Positions 23,603-36,010 of a stretch of DNA of 64,000 bases are shown piece by piece. The stretch lies in NCBI RefSeq assembly GCF_964355755.1, contig NC_092677.1:13230601-13294600 (forward strand). The letters are read 5' to 3'. Every line of letters starts with the position of its first letter. Positions within the stretch are counted from its first letter, which is position 1. Below the pieces are notes generated by a model. It worked only from the letters and a program-made list of their open reading frames with translations. It did no database searches and was not told where the DNA came from. The DNA is from Antedon mediterranea (lineage: Eukaryota > Echinodermata > Crinoidea > Comatulida > Antedonidae). Both the position numbers and the translations under genes were made by a program.

Positions 23603-25954
23603 GCACAATTATAGTTTTGTAGTTTGGTCAACGTTTCAATTTGGAATTGTATTGTAGAACAATGAATGTTTTGTGCGACTACTGTATTCTCTAGAATAGA
23701 AGATGGTTATTTTTCACATCAGAAAAAGTTGTATTTTTATTTGATAATGTACACATTTCTATTATGGTCTCGTATATATTATACTATCTATCGGCTCACA
23801 GAACTGTATTTTTATTGCCGTATAATTGTTCGTAATTCTGACAATACATTGTATTGAATTTCGTGTTAAACATATTTTTGAAGATTAACATACCTATACC
23901 TTTGAATCGAAAAAGAAATACCATACTTACATTTAAGTTTTAAAGTCCAACTAATCTAGAGTAATTTTTATGCAAAATTATTAATTTTTGGTACAATGAG
24001 CCATGATGTACATCGTGGTAAAATACTTGCTGGGGTATTTAAAAAATTAACAAGTATTCAAATTTTGTTTCAAAATCTAATAATTAACAATTTCCTTCAT
24101 TAGCCTTGGATAATTTATATACGCTTATTTCAATAAATAATGTTATTTATCAAAACAAGTGGGAACCAAGTTTGATGGTATGATATAAACACACAGTGTG
24201 CATCAAGTAATAATACCCCTCTACTGTTTTGGTAGGTGGTATCTATGATTAAATATAACCAAAATGCTGCATTATTTTAAAATTATTTTATTATTAAAAC
24301 TAACTTGAGTTTTTTTAAGCAGCTGAAATAAATGTAACAGATGAAATACCTTTCATTTGAATGAAATATATAAAGTACTTGAATTATGAATTTAAATAAA
24401 TATACAGTAATGGCCTTACAAATGACTTAATTTAAAAACTTGACATTGAAATTGAAAAATGTTTATATCTTGTTTAGTTTAAATTACACTGGGGGATAGG
24501 AAGTTCATTTTAACTCTATCATTAAGAAATCACTTTACAGTGGTACAGTTGCTTCCTTTTGTTTTCTCCTAATTTAAGCCTAATATTTCCTGTTCTTTAT
24601 AGCTACTTGATGAACATGTTTTTGAGGTTGCCCCAGGGGATTGTAAGCGCCATAGCTTGTCAGAAACAAATACTTAAAATAAAGTACTTTAAATAGAGGA
24701 TCGAACAAAGTTTGAAATGAACTTTAACAAACAAAACTTTAGTCGTTACCACACTTGCTAGTTTAATTTTTGTCTAAACTATTTAATTTGAAAGGAAAAT
24801 TGTGTCCATTATTAAATAAAAGTTTGGAGAAATTATTATTTTACATAAAACATTTTTATTTCAAAAACAGTAGAACATTTTTTCTTTTTTTTTTGTTTAA
24901 ACAATTGTTATGGTTTTTTTCGCATCTCAATTTTAATGAAAATGTGTTTCCATTAGTCAACAACAAAAGAAAGCTTAACATATTTTATTTTGTATATTAA
25001 ATATTTATAAATCAATTTTATTGCTTTAAAAAAAAGAACCTTAAAGAAATGTTAATAGAACTGTATTCTTATGCCACTTTTTCAATTATATTTTGTAATG
25101 CAGCTTCTAGTTAATGTTATTTTAATTATTATATTAGGGAGGTTTCGCAACACTACGAATATGATACGAAAACGAATACATCACAAGTATTTTTGTTGTA
25201 AGCCAGTAAAAATCTGTTTCGCATGGCAACGAAATATTGAGGGCGCCGTCCAAAATATGACTGCGTTTAATTTGAATTTAAATCTGGAAATATTATGTTT
25301 CGTATTGAGAAACCCATCTCAGGGAAATAATCAGACAAAAACATTTTTAAAACATTTATGGTTTAAGATTTTAACCATTTTACATTCTATAATTGGTATT
25401 TTTTATTTTACTTCCTTTTATTGTATAATAAAAATCTTTATATTTTGTTTTGCCTTTTTTTGTGGTAAAATAATCATAATTATCAACTGCCCTTATATTT
25501 TCTGCTATTTTAAAGAAATATAATAATAATTTTATAAAAAGTTCTTGTGTTACAGATTGAATTAAGCGAACATTCATAGAATTTTTTTTTCATAAAGTGC
25601 AATAATAGCATTTTTAATTTCACAGATTTTTCTGTTGATTTATTACTGCAACAAAAACTCTGTATACTTTGATTTATCACTGACCGCTTTTGGTATTTCC
25701 AAGCTAAAAAGTTTATCTATAATTGACTACTAGATTAAAATTTATAACTAACATGTGTGCACATCTATTTTATAGATCTTGAACAAAATAATTGTTTCAT
25801 CTTAAGAGAAACGCCTTTGAAACGATTTTTAAAAAGGTTTTTAGAAAGAATTATTTTTGTTCATATTGTAAGAATTTCGTGAAATTATTGGTATATATTT
25901 TTGAATTCTTAATACTGTCTTGCATTGATTAGTAATGATGGTATGAATCATATG

Positions 25955-26095
25955 AAGCTTTGTCTACACTATCAAAATTGTTTATTAAAAAAGTGTGATG
26001 TGTCCAAATATGGTAGTGATATGACATCATCATGTCCATATATGGGCACATCACCGTTTGTTGTCACATAAAGTTTGATAGTGTAGACAGAGCTT
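25955..26095. mobile_element. Foldback MITE family A, copy 4
   Basis: Full-length copy with both terminal inverted repeats. The interior contains CCAAATATGG and CCATATATGG flanking a GACATCATCATGTC palindromic centre. Confidence 0.85.
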
Positions 26096-26247
26096 AAGTG
26101 TCTTGCCAATATGATTAGACTCATAACATTCTGTTGAAGACTAGGAATTGTCAATTAAACACAATGTGTTATAAAATATTTTAGAATACAGTAAAGTTAC
26201 AATAAAGTTTTCTTAATAGAGGTATCCCCTGAAAATGGATTAGTGTT

Positions 26248-26357
26248 AAGCTTGTTCTACACTATCAAACTTTATGTGACATGAAACTGTGATGTGCCCA
26301 TATATGGACATGATGATGTCATATCGCTACCATATTTGGGTATATCACACTTTTTTA
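26248..26357. mobile_element. Foldback MITE family A, copy 5 (3'-truncated)
   Basis: The left end and core match the family and include CCATATATGG and CCATATTTGG. The right inverted repeat is missing after CACACTTTTTTAA. It sits only about 150 bases from copy 4, in the opposite core orientation. Confidence 0.75.
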
Positions 26358-27107
26358 ATGGGTTTCTCCTGAATATGGTGTGTCCCAAAGGAGAGGTTCT
26401 GCTGTATAATAAATAAGTTGATTTTGTACGACACAGTTCACACATGAAGCATTTAATTAGGCTTTGTTTTCTTTACAACTATTCATAAAGTAATGAATAA
26501 AGTTAGGCTTATATAATATTTCTATTTTCTATTGTTCTACAAAAAATAAATCGGTTTTAAAATGTTATCAACCACTAGTTTTTAAAAACAACGTTATTCT
26601 AAGTTTGGTGCTCATTTGTGATGTTTTAAAGGTTAATTTTAAATGATAACGATGATTTGATTACTAGTTGTATGGTTTATATCTTACCATGGCATGTATG
26701 CAATTGCAAGATTTGTTTTTTCTATGTTAAAAAACACATTCATTTTCTATAAAGAAATATTTTATTTCTGTTTATCAAAAATTGAAACAACTGTAATTAA
26801 ATATTGTTAATGTAATCCAGTGAGCTAGAATGTTTTGCCAATGTATTGCCCCATTTGACATGGCCAAATTGGCTCATGCTAGTTTAATAATAGGGCCAAA
26901 AATACAGCTCTGTTTTAAATTGATGTACAGATCCTAATGTTTTATATATTGAAGGCTACATACACTCAAGTCTATAGGAGATGAAGCTTTATATGTACTT
27001 TGAATTCTCAGTGAAATTCCTCTATTGTTTATGTGTGAAATAAAACTGAAAAATTAAAGCAAATTTTTGTATGTATATAAATGTTTAGATATACAGTAGA
27101 TCTTTGA

Positions 27108-27481
27108 TTAAGCTGATTTTCCACTAGTTGAAATGTGTATGTGTGAATCGAAAGCGTTGGCTCATACGCATGTGTATTCATGTTTCCATGTTCCAAATGC
27201 CTGTCTGTAACAAATTTTAGTTCCTTTGCTTCAGCGAAATTGATAGCTTGAATTGTTTTTACTTTTTGCGAAGTGAAAAATAACTCAACCAATCAGAGCT
27301 CTGAAAATAAGCTATGACACATTTATGAGCAGTCATGCGGATCGAACACCTAAGCAGACAACCGATGAACATGAAAATCGCAGCTATTCGTTCTTTGTAG
27401 TGGAAAGGGAAGCGCGATTATTTCTCTGCTAAACATTGGATTTGCTCGAACAAGTTTGCCTAGTGGAAAATCTGCTTTAAG
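27108..27481. mobile_element. Foldback MITE family B, copy 2
   Basis: TTAAGCTGATTTTCCACTAG on the left and CTAGTGGAAAATCTGCTTTA on the right match the ends at 8512-8776. Interior words (AATCGAAAGCG, TCAGCGAAAT, TTTTGCGAAG) are shared with that copy in inverted order. About 374 bases, non-coding. Confidence 0.75.
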
Positions 27482-27937
27482 GAACCCTTCAGAACCCAAC
27501 AAACTGTCTACTAGATAGAGTATATTCCCCCTTCTTCGTTTCTCATGCAAATATAATTGGGGTGTCTAGTAATATTTGAAGGCTATATTGTCAACTAAAC
27601 TTCAATAATGCTAGTGAATTTCTACCTGCATATACAGCATCCGCCAATCAGCCCATCCCCGCCCACATCCTCAATTCAACAAATCTTAACATAATCATCA
27701 CAAATTCCAATACAATGCTAACATTCAAAATTATTGAAAGAATTTTTACTAAAAATAAGTATTTCCTTGATTATTATCTGTGGAGTTCTAAAAATTGAAT
27801 AATTAGTAAAATAATTCAAGCTGCCCGAGGCATTGTCTTTACATGAAAACATCCCATAAACGTTCATCTTATTGTTGAGTTTTCCTTCCCGTTGGCTGTA
27901 TTACTTCTATGCTGTTTTTATAATGTTTTAATTATTA

Positions 27938-28096
27938 AGGCCAATTTACACAGAAGAGCGGTATAACGGTCATAAAATTATAAATCTATGTTATTCCCTT
28001 TGAACATTTACACACAATGCAGAGCTGACGAGTGGTTTATAGATATATACAGATTCTACGTGGGACAATTCCTACACAGTTTTGTGTAAATTGGCA
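27938..28096. mobile_element. Small MITE with GCCAATTTACACA ends
   Basis: GGCCAATTTACACAGAA on the left and TTTTGTGTAAATTGGCA on the right form inverted repeats of about 17 bases around a 125-base non-coding interior. Only one copy is seen in this window. Confidence 0.65.
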
Positions 28097-28106
28097 TCTA
28101 CAGTAA

Positions 28107-28189
28107 ATATCATCTTTCTTTTTTAACTATTGTAGGTTCTCTGCTTTATATCGTCTTTCTTTTTTAACTATTGTAGCTTCACTGCTTTA
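28107..28189 (+). repeat. Tandem duplication, 41-bp unit
   Basis: Two adjacent copies of a unit containing CTTTCTTTTTTAACTATTGT, 41 bases apart, with a few substitutions (GGTTCTCTGC against GCTTCACTGC). Confidence 0.85.
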
Positions 28190-28829
28190 GGAATTAGAAT
28201 GTTGCAATGCTTCCAGAAGTCTCTTAATCTATTCAACAAATATTGTTGGCTTTCATTTATCTTTTCTGCTGCCCTGCAGTGTGCTTCTTTTTCCTGCCCA
28301 CTTTCAGTATCCTACTCCATCTGTTGACCAATCTAGGGCTGATGTGATCTGTTTATTACCTAAATGTGACTATTTCCATTATTTGTTGTGTTTTATGCAT
28401 GCTATGTCCCATGCCACACTAAACATAGTAAATCATTATTAATGACTTGATAGATATTATAAATCTAATTAACATAACTCAACTCCACATCTTTAGGCCT
28501 ACTAATACAATAAATACAATTTGCTCAGCAAACCAAGTAATGAATACCTGCCACAGATCATCTCAGTATGCATTGTCCCAGATAAATTGTAGGTCTATGT
28601 TCAATTAAAAAAATTAAATTTCCAAGAATGTGGACTGAAATTGTCATTTCCAATGTTCCTTGTCAGTATAAACAAGTATATTTACCTTGCTCACGGGTGT
28701 GCTATGTGTGGCAGCCTACAAGGTGTTAGAAATGGTTAAAATCAAGTCAAGATTGCTACTACTAATTTTCTATAACCAACTTTGCCTCTACCAGTCTGCT
28801 GAATTTTTTACTTCTCTACTATAACTAAA

Positions 28830-29080
28830 AAATGTGATTTTAACATTTAAAGCTTTATTTTTTCCCTGTCTATCTACCCAACTTGTTCCTTGATACATTC
28901 CATTTCGTCGGCTTCACTCCTCGGACAAATCATTGCTTGCTTTTCCGTTTCCTGACTAAGACTTACTTACTGTGGATGCTACTTTGTTGCGTTTTCTCTT
29001 CAGAACGAACTCCCTACTGTTGTAAAACTTTCACCCACTTTTGACTCATTTAAGATTAATTTAAAAAACTAATTTATTTA
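28830..29080 (+). pseudogene. L2/CR1-like LINE, remnant of the reverse-transcriptase ORF C-terminus
   Basis: Conceptual translation of the + strand gives ILTFKALFFPCLSTQLVP, a stop, then RRLHSSDKSLLAFP in one frame. After a frameshift it gives NELPTVVKLSPTFDSFK. These match, in order and spacing, the conserved tail of L2/CR1-type non-LTR retrotransposon proteins: the TFKAL...P.YL..L..P and R.LRSSD..LL..P blocks, then the W/N-LP...R..PT...FK block. Stops and at least one frameshift show it is dead. The upstream reverse-transcriptase core is not seen, so this is a 5'-truncated copy typical of LINEs. Confidence 0.65.
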
Positions 29081-29224
29081 GCAAATTTCTGTTAAAGATA
29101 CAATGTGCCTTTGATCTTCTTAGATATTAGTATTATTATTTAAAAACTTTCTGAAATCTTTAGCTACTAGTACTACTAAATTACTTCATACTCTCCTCAC
29201 GTTCCTCTCTTTTTACCTCCTCCA

Positions 29225-29370
29225 AAGCTCTATCTACACTATCAAACTTTGTGACAAAAAATGTGTTGTGCCCATATGGACATGATGATGTCATGTCACT
29301 AATATCACTACAATATTTAGATGCATCACACTTTTTTTGTCCAACTAGTTTGATAGTGTAGACAGAGCTT
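29225..29370. mobile_element. Foldback MITE family A, copy 6
   Basis: Both inverted repeats are intact (AAGCTCTATCTACACTATCA ... TGATAGTGTAGACAGAGCTT). The core CArG-like motifs are decayed (CCCATATGGAC). It lies just downstream of the L2/CR1-like LINE remnant. Confidence 0.85.
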
Positions 29371-29902
29371 AACATTTTCAACCATATGTCAAAAAAATAT
29401 ACACACAAAGATGAAATAACTATAGTTTTGACCTTGGAGATGCAAATGAACCTAATAACTTACAAAGTGTTTATTTTAACCAGTATTGAAACTATATTCA
29501 TTTATTAGGAAAGAGATGAGAATTATGATATATAACACTTTTGCAATACAGTATTTATATAATTCAAAACATACTCAGTATCCCATGGAGAGATTAAGAT
29601 GATGAACAAATGAATCAACACACCCAGGATATTAAAAATCCCTCCCTATGGGTTTTAAGGATTTTACTTTATAAATCTTAAGTAATTTTAACCATTTTTA
29701 TGTATCTTATATTGTCAGAATATTTTGATTTTACAATTGGATGTTTGTCAATCGTTTAAAATTTATGCAAAGTTAAACATTCTTGAAGGGACACCATTGG
29801 GTCCATTTAGGAGTGACTAAGACCATAATTTCTCAACGTTCAAAGGGTATAATAATTAATTAGATATTCAAACCAAAAGGAAAAAAAATAAAATAATGTA
29901 CT

Positions 29903-29975
29903 CGATTGCTGAATCTCAATGGAATTACAAAAAAAAATAAGGTAAATCAAACGATAAAGTGAAACAGCCAGGGAG
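29903..29975 (+). repeat. Retroelement-like fragment, family H copy 1
   Basis: Contains GAATCTCAATGGAATTACAA and AACGATAAAGTGAAACAGCC, shared with 38761-38848 and, inverted, with 47386-47490. The longer minus-strand copy ends in a CTGATGAAATG...CGAAAGC motif common at the ends of some retroelements. Class uncertain. Confidence 0.5.
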
Positions 29976-30786
29976 GAGTGCCAAGCAAAAAATATTATTT
30001 TTTTTGTCGTGGCTAATTAATTAAAAATTATATGTATTTTCAGGGTCGTAGCCACCAGTACGGTTGGTAAGGTTTTAACCACTTTTTCACACAGGTCTTT
30101 TGACAACCCTGTGGCCTGGCCAGAGATTGTTCCTTTTTCTTGTGACCATGGCACTACTTTATTTCATGTGGCTACGGCACTGATTTTAAAGGTAAGAAAC
30201 TCAATGGTGGTATGCATTTTCACTTTGTCACAGATCTATAAACGACTGTATGGGGTTTTCCACTATATCAAGATACGTCATTTTAAACAGTAAAACTGCT
30301 GCATAATATTTTATAACATTTTATGCTACATTTATTGAAAATTGTGAGTAACACAGAACATCTATTGCTTCAGTTGTAACATTATATAATGGGATGTTAT
30401 AAGTAAAGCAATTATGAAAGCAAAAGACATAGATAAATGAGTAGATATAGAATGGGAATTCATCTACAAAATGATATATCACAAAACATTACAGGCAATC
30501 TGGCCTGAGTGAGAAGGATGGATACTGGTATATTAGCCAAGCTTATAAACTGTTGAAAGTGGCACTGTTAAACTAGGGATATGTGCCTAGTATCACTATG
30601 AAGTAACATACATCATATTGCCAAATAATATCAAATTGAGATTCTGCCTTAGAATTAATATTCTACAAGATGATCAAGGCATATCAATTTAATCTTTATT
30701 GAGCATGCATACTACAACTGGTGCTCGTACCACACCAAGTGTGTTACTATCCAATGGGGTATGAATCATAATGTACCATGAAAGCC

Positions 30787-30860
30787 CTAGTGGTCTAATG
30801 GTAAGATGCCAGCATATCAAGCTGAAATTCTGGGTTCGAATCTCATTGAGGGTGGTTTTT
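30787..30860 (+). pseudogene. Degenerate tRNA-like sequence (tRNA pseudogene or SINE head)
   Basis: The A-box region AGTGGTCTAATGGTAAGA and the B box TGGGTTCGAATCTC are well formed. An anticodon stem-loop CCAGC-ATATCAA-GCTGA has one mismatch and would present ATC. The acceptor ends (GCCCTAG and GAGGGT) pair only partly. It is therefore not a credible functional tRNA gene. A SINE head is the likeliest origin, although no poly-A or repeat tail is obvious. Confidence 0.5.
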
Positions 30861-32740
30861 TCTCACTCTCACACATTTCCTCATCTTTACACAATTTAGA
30901 ATTAATAGTTTCTCGGATCCCTGTCAATTGTAAACATACTGTAAAATTACCACTACACAAGCCTATACTAAGATCTATTATTAACACTTTGATTTAAGAT
31001 TCAAGATAAAAGTTCTATCAAACCTATGATAATTAACTATGTAAATATTAAGTAAGATTTGTTTTTTTGCTACTGGGAATCACATGTTTTTTTGTTTTTT
31101 TTTAATATATTTAGGCAAATTGCCAAAGATAATTCAATCCTGTTCACAAGACAAACATAAAGATATTGTAAACAGTTGTAATTTGTCATTGGTATGAAGA
31201 TATTTGCCCATCTCTGATGTAATTATACTGCTCAGTAGGCCTATGTTCCAAAGAATTGTTAACAAACTTGTTCCCGGTTAGCACTCGAAGCACTGGCCCC
31301 CACAACCTTCAGTTCACTAGCCTGACGTTCATATCTCTAGACTACCAAAGCTTGCGTTTGATGGCTAGAGGATTCAAGCCAAAAGAGGCATCTGCTAAAA
31401 ATGTCACGAACATGATTATTGTTAATGATGAAATAATAACAATAGGCTACTACCGTATATGAAACTGATGAAATAATACTCAAACCAGATCAAATAGTAG
31501 TGTTTATTTACATTCTGTTATTGAGTGAGCATTTAATGTAAATAATGTCATGTACAGTACTTACTGTTGGCCTACATTATTTATCCTAATGAGTCATAAA
31601 ATTAAAACATAAACACGGTGAATTCTGTGTTATTACTTTCAATGACGTTTCTGTCTTGTTACAACACATTGTGACATCCCATCATTTTAAAAAAATGTCG
31701 GAGTTGAGCCTAAGAATCTAGGAATGAAAGGAAAGTATTTTAACATCTAATCATTATACCATACCGATGATTCTCCTTGCCAGAGAATTACAATGTAATA
31801 CAAATTTCAATACAATGACATTGAGAGTAGAGTTCCCGCTGAGGCAGAAGAGGTCTGCCTCAAAATGTACCCTTTCTTTTCAATGTATCTGCTTTCAACA
31901 ATTAAACAACGATGGACCATAAGAACAGAGAGCATTAAAAACAGACAAACTTGATTTCTGCCCCTAAACCCCTACTGCAAAGAAAACTTGAATTCTCCAA
32001 GATATACATCTCCCCAAAATGTGAATCTGCCCAAAACAAACCGCTGTTTTGAACTTTTAATTCTCTTCTGCCATTGATGGAAATTCAATGAAATTGTTTT
32101 TTTGAATTAAGCAAAAGATATATAGTGTAGATTTTTTACAAGTCATATATTTTCCTTAATCTAGCTTGTAGGTGAATTACTCCTGATGTTCTAAAATGAT
32201 GTAGTTGATTTGACGTTTATAATAGGTATATGAAGAAAAATAATTTAAATTGAGAATAAAATATATTTAAAGTATCATAAAGTAGGAAAGATTGAGGTTA
32301 TGTGTCACGAAGAAAAAAACTAAATGGCGAAGAAATTGTAACTAGTTCAATTAAAATTGCTATTATTTTGATGCAGCCAAATTAATCTTATTATCATGAC
32401 TTTTAAAAGAAATGGTAAATTCATAATTAACCAAACTACAGTTGAACCTCTATTAAAGGACAACTTGACTGACTTAATGAGTCGAGATAAGCAAAATAAA
32501 AAAAAATCAACATTTATATTTTTTAAAGATTTTTTGTTTACTAGAAATGTTTGCGATTTGCCAGACTTTACCAGAAAACTCATTACGTAAATTTTGCAAT
32601 GCACCTGTGACGCCACAGCAATTAATGGCGACGGCTGTACGCGAGTGCATGCGGTGATATCCTTAACTTCGCGATGGTTCTGAAATCATATGTACATCCC
32701 TAATACGTTGTTAAAATATTGTCCTCGGTCAAATTGTTCT

Positions 32741-32950
32741 TTAAAGATGTATTGTCCCCCAAAAACATGAAAAATTAAAATTAATTAAATGAGACTTTCA
32801 ATAATATGTTATTTTGTAGTTTTAATAAAGTTAATCACTTCCGTAGAAAAAAAATGACAAAATAAATGCTTAAATTCAACCAAAAACCCATTGGCTGGCA
32901 GCCAATTTAACCATTTTTTGCTTTAAATTACAGTTTTTTCAGGTAAATAC
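32741..32950 (+). repeat. Dispersed repeat family F, copy 2 (fuller)
   Basis: Starts with TTAAAGATGTATTGTCCCCC and continues through the blocks shared with 17571-17730. The start sequence recurs near 48738 (TTAAAGATATATCGTCACCC), which suggests inverted-repeat ends of a non-autonomous DNA element. Confidence 0.7.
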
Positions 32951-35131
32951 ATTTTTAATAATAATTAATAGGGGTAGGCTTGTGTTACTTTCCACTGCTT
33001 TTTCGTTCACAGGAAAGTCTGTCCCCTACATACTGGTGACCCGAATAGGGGACTACTGTATTTGTATATACTTAATGGCCAAAACCCAACTCCAGTCCAA
33101 TACAATTTAGATTTTTTTAAACTATTCCTTTCCCAAATATTTGAATTGTAATGTTTCCAAATGTTTAATACACTTTATAATTCAAATTAAGTTTTACATA
33201 TTATAGAGGGCTCACTCAACATTCAATTTACTATTTTTATTCATGTTCCTTTTTCTTACCTCAAGGTAAATTTAATTGAATCATGTTCGCTAAAATTAAA
33301 TTACAACACGTAATGTCACACAAGGTAAACGTTATAAATTTATCTAACCTAAGAAATAAATAAATCATGCAGTTTGGTAAAAAAATATCTTGTAGGCTTA
33401 AAGCAAAGATTTGTAAGCGAGTTCTTTGTAAGACTGTGTATCAATCAGAAAAAGATATTATGATCTAAAGTTGTATTAAGTTGCATTTTATAACAAGATT
33501 TTAATTGTGTGGTTTGCTACAGTAATTCAAAATTGATTGTTTCAATCAAAACTGTAACTATAGGCCGTGGCCATGTGGGAATTGAGACTGCTTGTTTTCG
33601 CAAGCCACGAGTCTTGTATACTTATGTACGCACTTGTTTGAGTCGCGGTTCAGGATCTGAACAAAAAAAAGGTCCCTTTCGGCCAGGAGTAGAAAACCTG
33701 ATCAGGTAAAGATTTAGAAAGAAACTTCACCGTTCAGTTAATAAATGTTTTTATAAACATTTGCACATCACAAAATAATTCTTATATTTAAAAAGTTCCA
33801 TTTTTAATAAATCAATAAAACAAACACAAATTTGCACATCACAATGTCAATAGATCAATAAATATAATACTTTATTTACCAACAAAAACAATTTATCGAA
33901 ATTTCAATATACTATATTGCCATATAATTGCTGTTTATTATTTTTATGGATGTTTTATCCATGCTCAATCATAACCCTACCCCCTAATTTAGGTTCAATT
34001 CAAAGACAAGACTTCGATAAAGTCATTATTAATGAATCTACGTTTAATCTCACACTGTAATTTTCTTCAAATTTCATATATATGGTAATTAAATAATTTA
34101 ATAATAACTAAATAAATAACAACTGAACAAACAGCATAATAATGTGATGCATATCTACCTATCTATTGCACCTTGTCAAGCATAGAAACAGCTTGAATAT
34201 AAACATCATAACATTATTTGTATCATTAGATGCAGTCATTGTAGGTAGCATGAGATAGGTTGTCAATCTCTATGCCTCAAACTAGAACGTTTTGTTGACC
34301 TTATTCACATTCAGCTTCAAATTAAAGAACACTCACTAATCTTTTTTTCTTTCAATTTTTTTAATGACAAGATCCAAATATTCTTTCAGTAATTGACCCA
34401 TTCTATATTTCTTCAATGTCAAATCATTTCTTCTCATTTTAATTGAAGTCTAAGAAATATTTTTCATTAAAATATTTTTTTTTTTCGATACAAAACAAGT
34501 TTATTGTGATCATACTTTATTGAGATGGATCAATTGTTTTTTAAAATCAAAATGTATTTACCAATATCTTGTATATGTGGTTATACAGTAATAAGATCAT
34601 TTTTTACACAAGCATTCAAATTTTTAAATATGGTATAAAACTTTTAGGGCCTATACCATCTTATTTTGTTGTTTATTGACTGAATTAGAGGATTCACAAA
34701 TATTGAGGGTTCTTTTACCATCTCCCACCACCACAAAATTGCTACAGCCTAGTCAAAGATCATGAGTAAATTTTTGCAACACACAATTTGATTGGTTGAT
34801 TTCATACCACGTGTCATGCATTATTTTCTCCCGTTTTGCAATTGAGGAAACTATAATAGCTGAGCTTTTTATAAATATGTTGAGAATTTTGTATGACTAT
34901 AACACAGTTTTATACTGTACTGTTGTAATGATGCTCTATGGAAAACCTACATGCGTCATCTGTACAGCCAAGTTTCAAGAGAACATTGATGAAAGCGACG
35001 GATTGATTACTTTAAAACACTAAAAAACAAATAATGTTTTGTTTCCATTGAATGAGAACAATATTTTCAAAATCATGAAAATGTTATCCTTAATCCTGTC
35101 ATAAATATTCATTATTTGCTTACCATAGAAT

Positions 35132-35302
35132 CAGTGGCATAATGCCCCTGGTTTAGGAGCCCTAAGTGGCCCTCCAACGCTGGAGGCTTCGGGCATTTTA
35201 AATTTTATTGTCTGTTTTTTCCACTGGGTACTGCTTAGGGCCCCCCATAAGCTCTGGGGCCCTGGGTTTAGCCAGTGACCGCTCATAGCCATTACGCCAC
35301 TG
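35132..35302. mobile_element. hAT-like MITE, CAGTGGCRTAA ends, copy 1
   Basis: Begins CAGTGGCATAATGCC and ends GCCATTACGCCACTG, near-perfect inverted repeats. The interior shares GGCCCT, CCAACGCTGGAGGC and TTAGGAGCCCTAAGTGGCCC words with the copy at 57066-57254 in inverted order. No clear 8-bp target duplication is visible here. Confidence 0.75.
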
Positions 35303-35548
35303 AATGTTCCATATTTTCCGCCCCAAAATTGTGTGGTATTCATGCACATAAATGGTCTATTTGTAGAAATGGTTTATTCTAATATTTGAGTTGTGAAATT
35401 TAAAATATGCTTTTTGGATATAGTTTTTAATATATTTATATGATATTGATATAGTTTATAATTATATGCTTATACAAATGATATTTTTTTCTGTTCTATA
35501 TTTTGTTGGATATTTATAGTAAATTTTTTACTATAATATATTTATTGA

Positions 35549-35549
<1 letters not shown>

Positions 35550-35615
<66 letters not shown>
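35550..35615. repeat. (ATT)n microsatellite
   Basis: About 22 uninterrupted TTA/ATT units, the longest simple repeat in the window. Likely polymorphic. Confidence 0.95.
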
Positions 35616-35789
35616 GTTATCTATTATATTAACTGAAACCATTATACAATATGGATCGAATAATTGAAACCTTTTTAGGATAAGTGTGTATTTTTATTTT
35701 TCTCGGAACGACCATACAGGATATGCAGCTATTTAAAACGAGTGGATATATTTCTATGAAGCCTTGGCGCAAAAAATGTTAATAAGAAT

Positions 35790-36010
35790 CGTTTGGGCGT
35801 TGTTGTCAAATGCTATGTTTCAAATCATTGTGAGATGACAGACGAGTCGAGGTGATGATCTACGTCAATGCTATGCTACCAGCTTTCACGCGAGTTCAAA
35901 TCGCATTATCCACAGGTCAATCAAGGTCGGTCGGGTAATGTCAGTATATGCTTACATTGGTTGATCGTCGGCTAATTTTTCTAACCCGTTGGCAATAAAC
36001 GGAAGTGAAA
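35790..36010. promoter_or_regulatory. Candidate distal regulatory block
   Basis: About 220 bases of balanced composition and high complexity (for example GATGACAGACGAGTCGAGGT, TTCACGCGAGTTCAAATCGC) stand between AT-rich flanks. They have no open frame or repeat match in the window. The location in a gene desert next to a developmental regulator makes an enhancer plausible, but this is inference. Confidence 0.25.

Larger units (their letters stand above)
23601..34790. other. Gene desert downstream of tsh, first part
   Basis: No coding gene is supported. Open frames here, including one of 150 codons at 25071-25523, are AT-driven and hydrophobic by composition. Identified contents are MITEs (25955-26095, 26248-26357, 27108-27481, 27938-28096, 29225-29370), a LINE remnant, a degenerate tRNA-like element at 30787 and repeat fragments at 29903 and 32741. 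The remainder shows nothing recognisable. Confidence 0.6.

Noticed and set aside
25071-25523. 150-codon open frame on the + strand
   Set aside because: It is composed almost wholly of Phe/Ile/Leu/Tyr/Asn/Lys from AT-rich DNA. No recognisable domain, no splice or start context, and the second half is a poly-hydrophobic run.
30787-30860. Functional tRNA gene
   Set aside because: Acceptor and T-stem pairing are incomplete and the anticodon (ATC) is not one expected for a standard gene.
31256-31420. Possible inverted tRNA-like SINE head (CTAGACTACCAAAGC, GAAGCACTGGCCCCCACAACC)
   Set aside because: Box-like words are weak, and no body or tail matches other repeats in the window.
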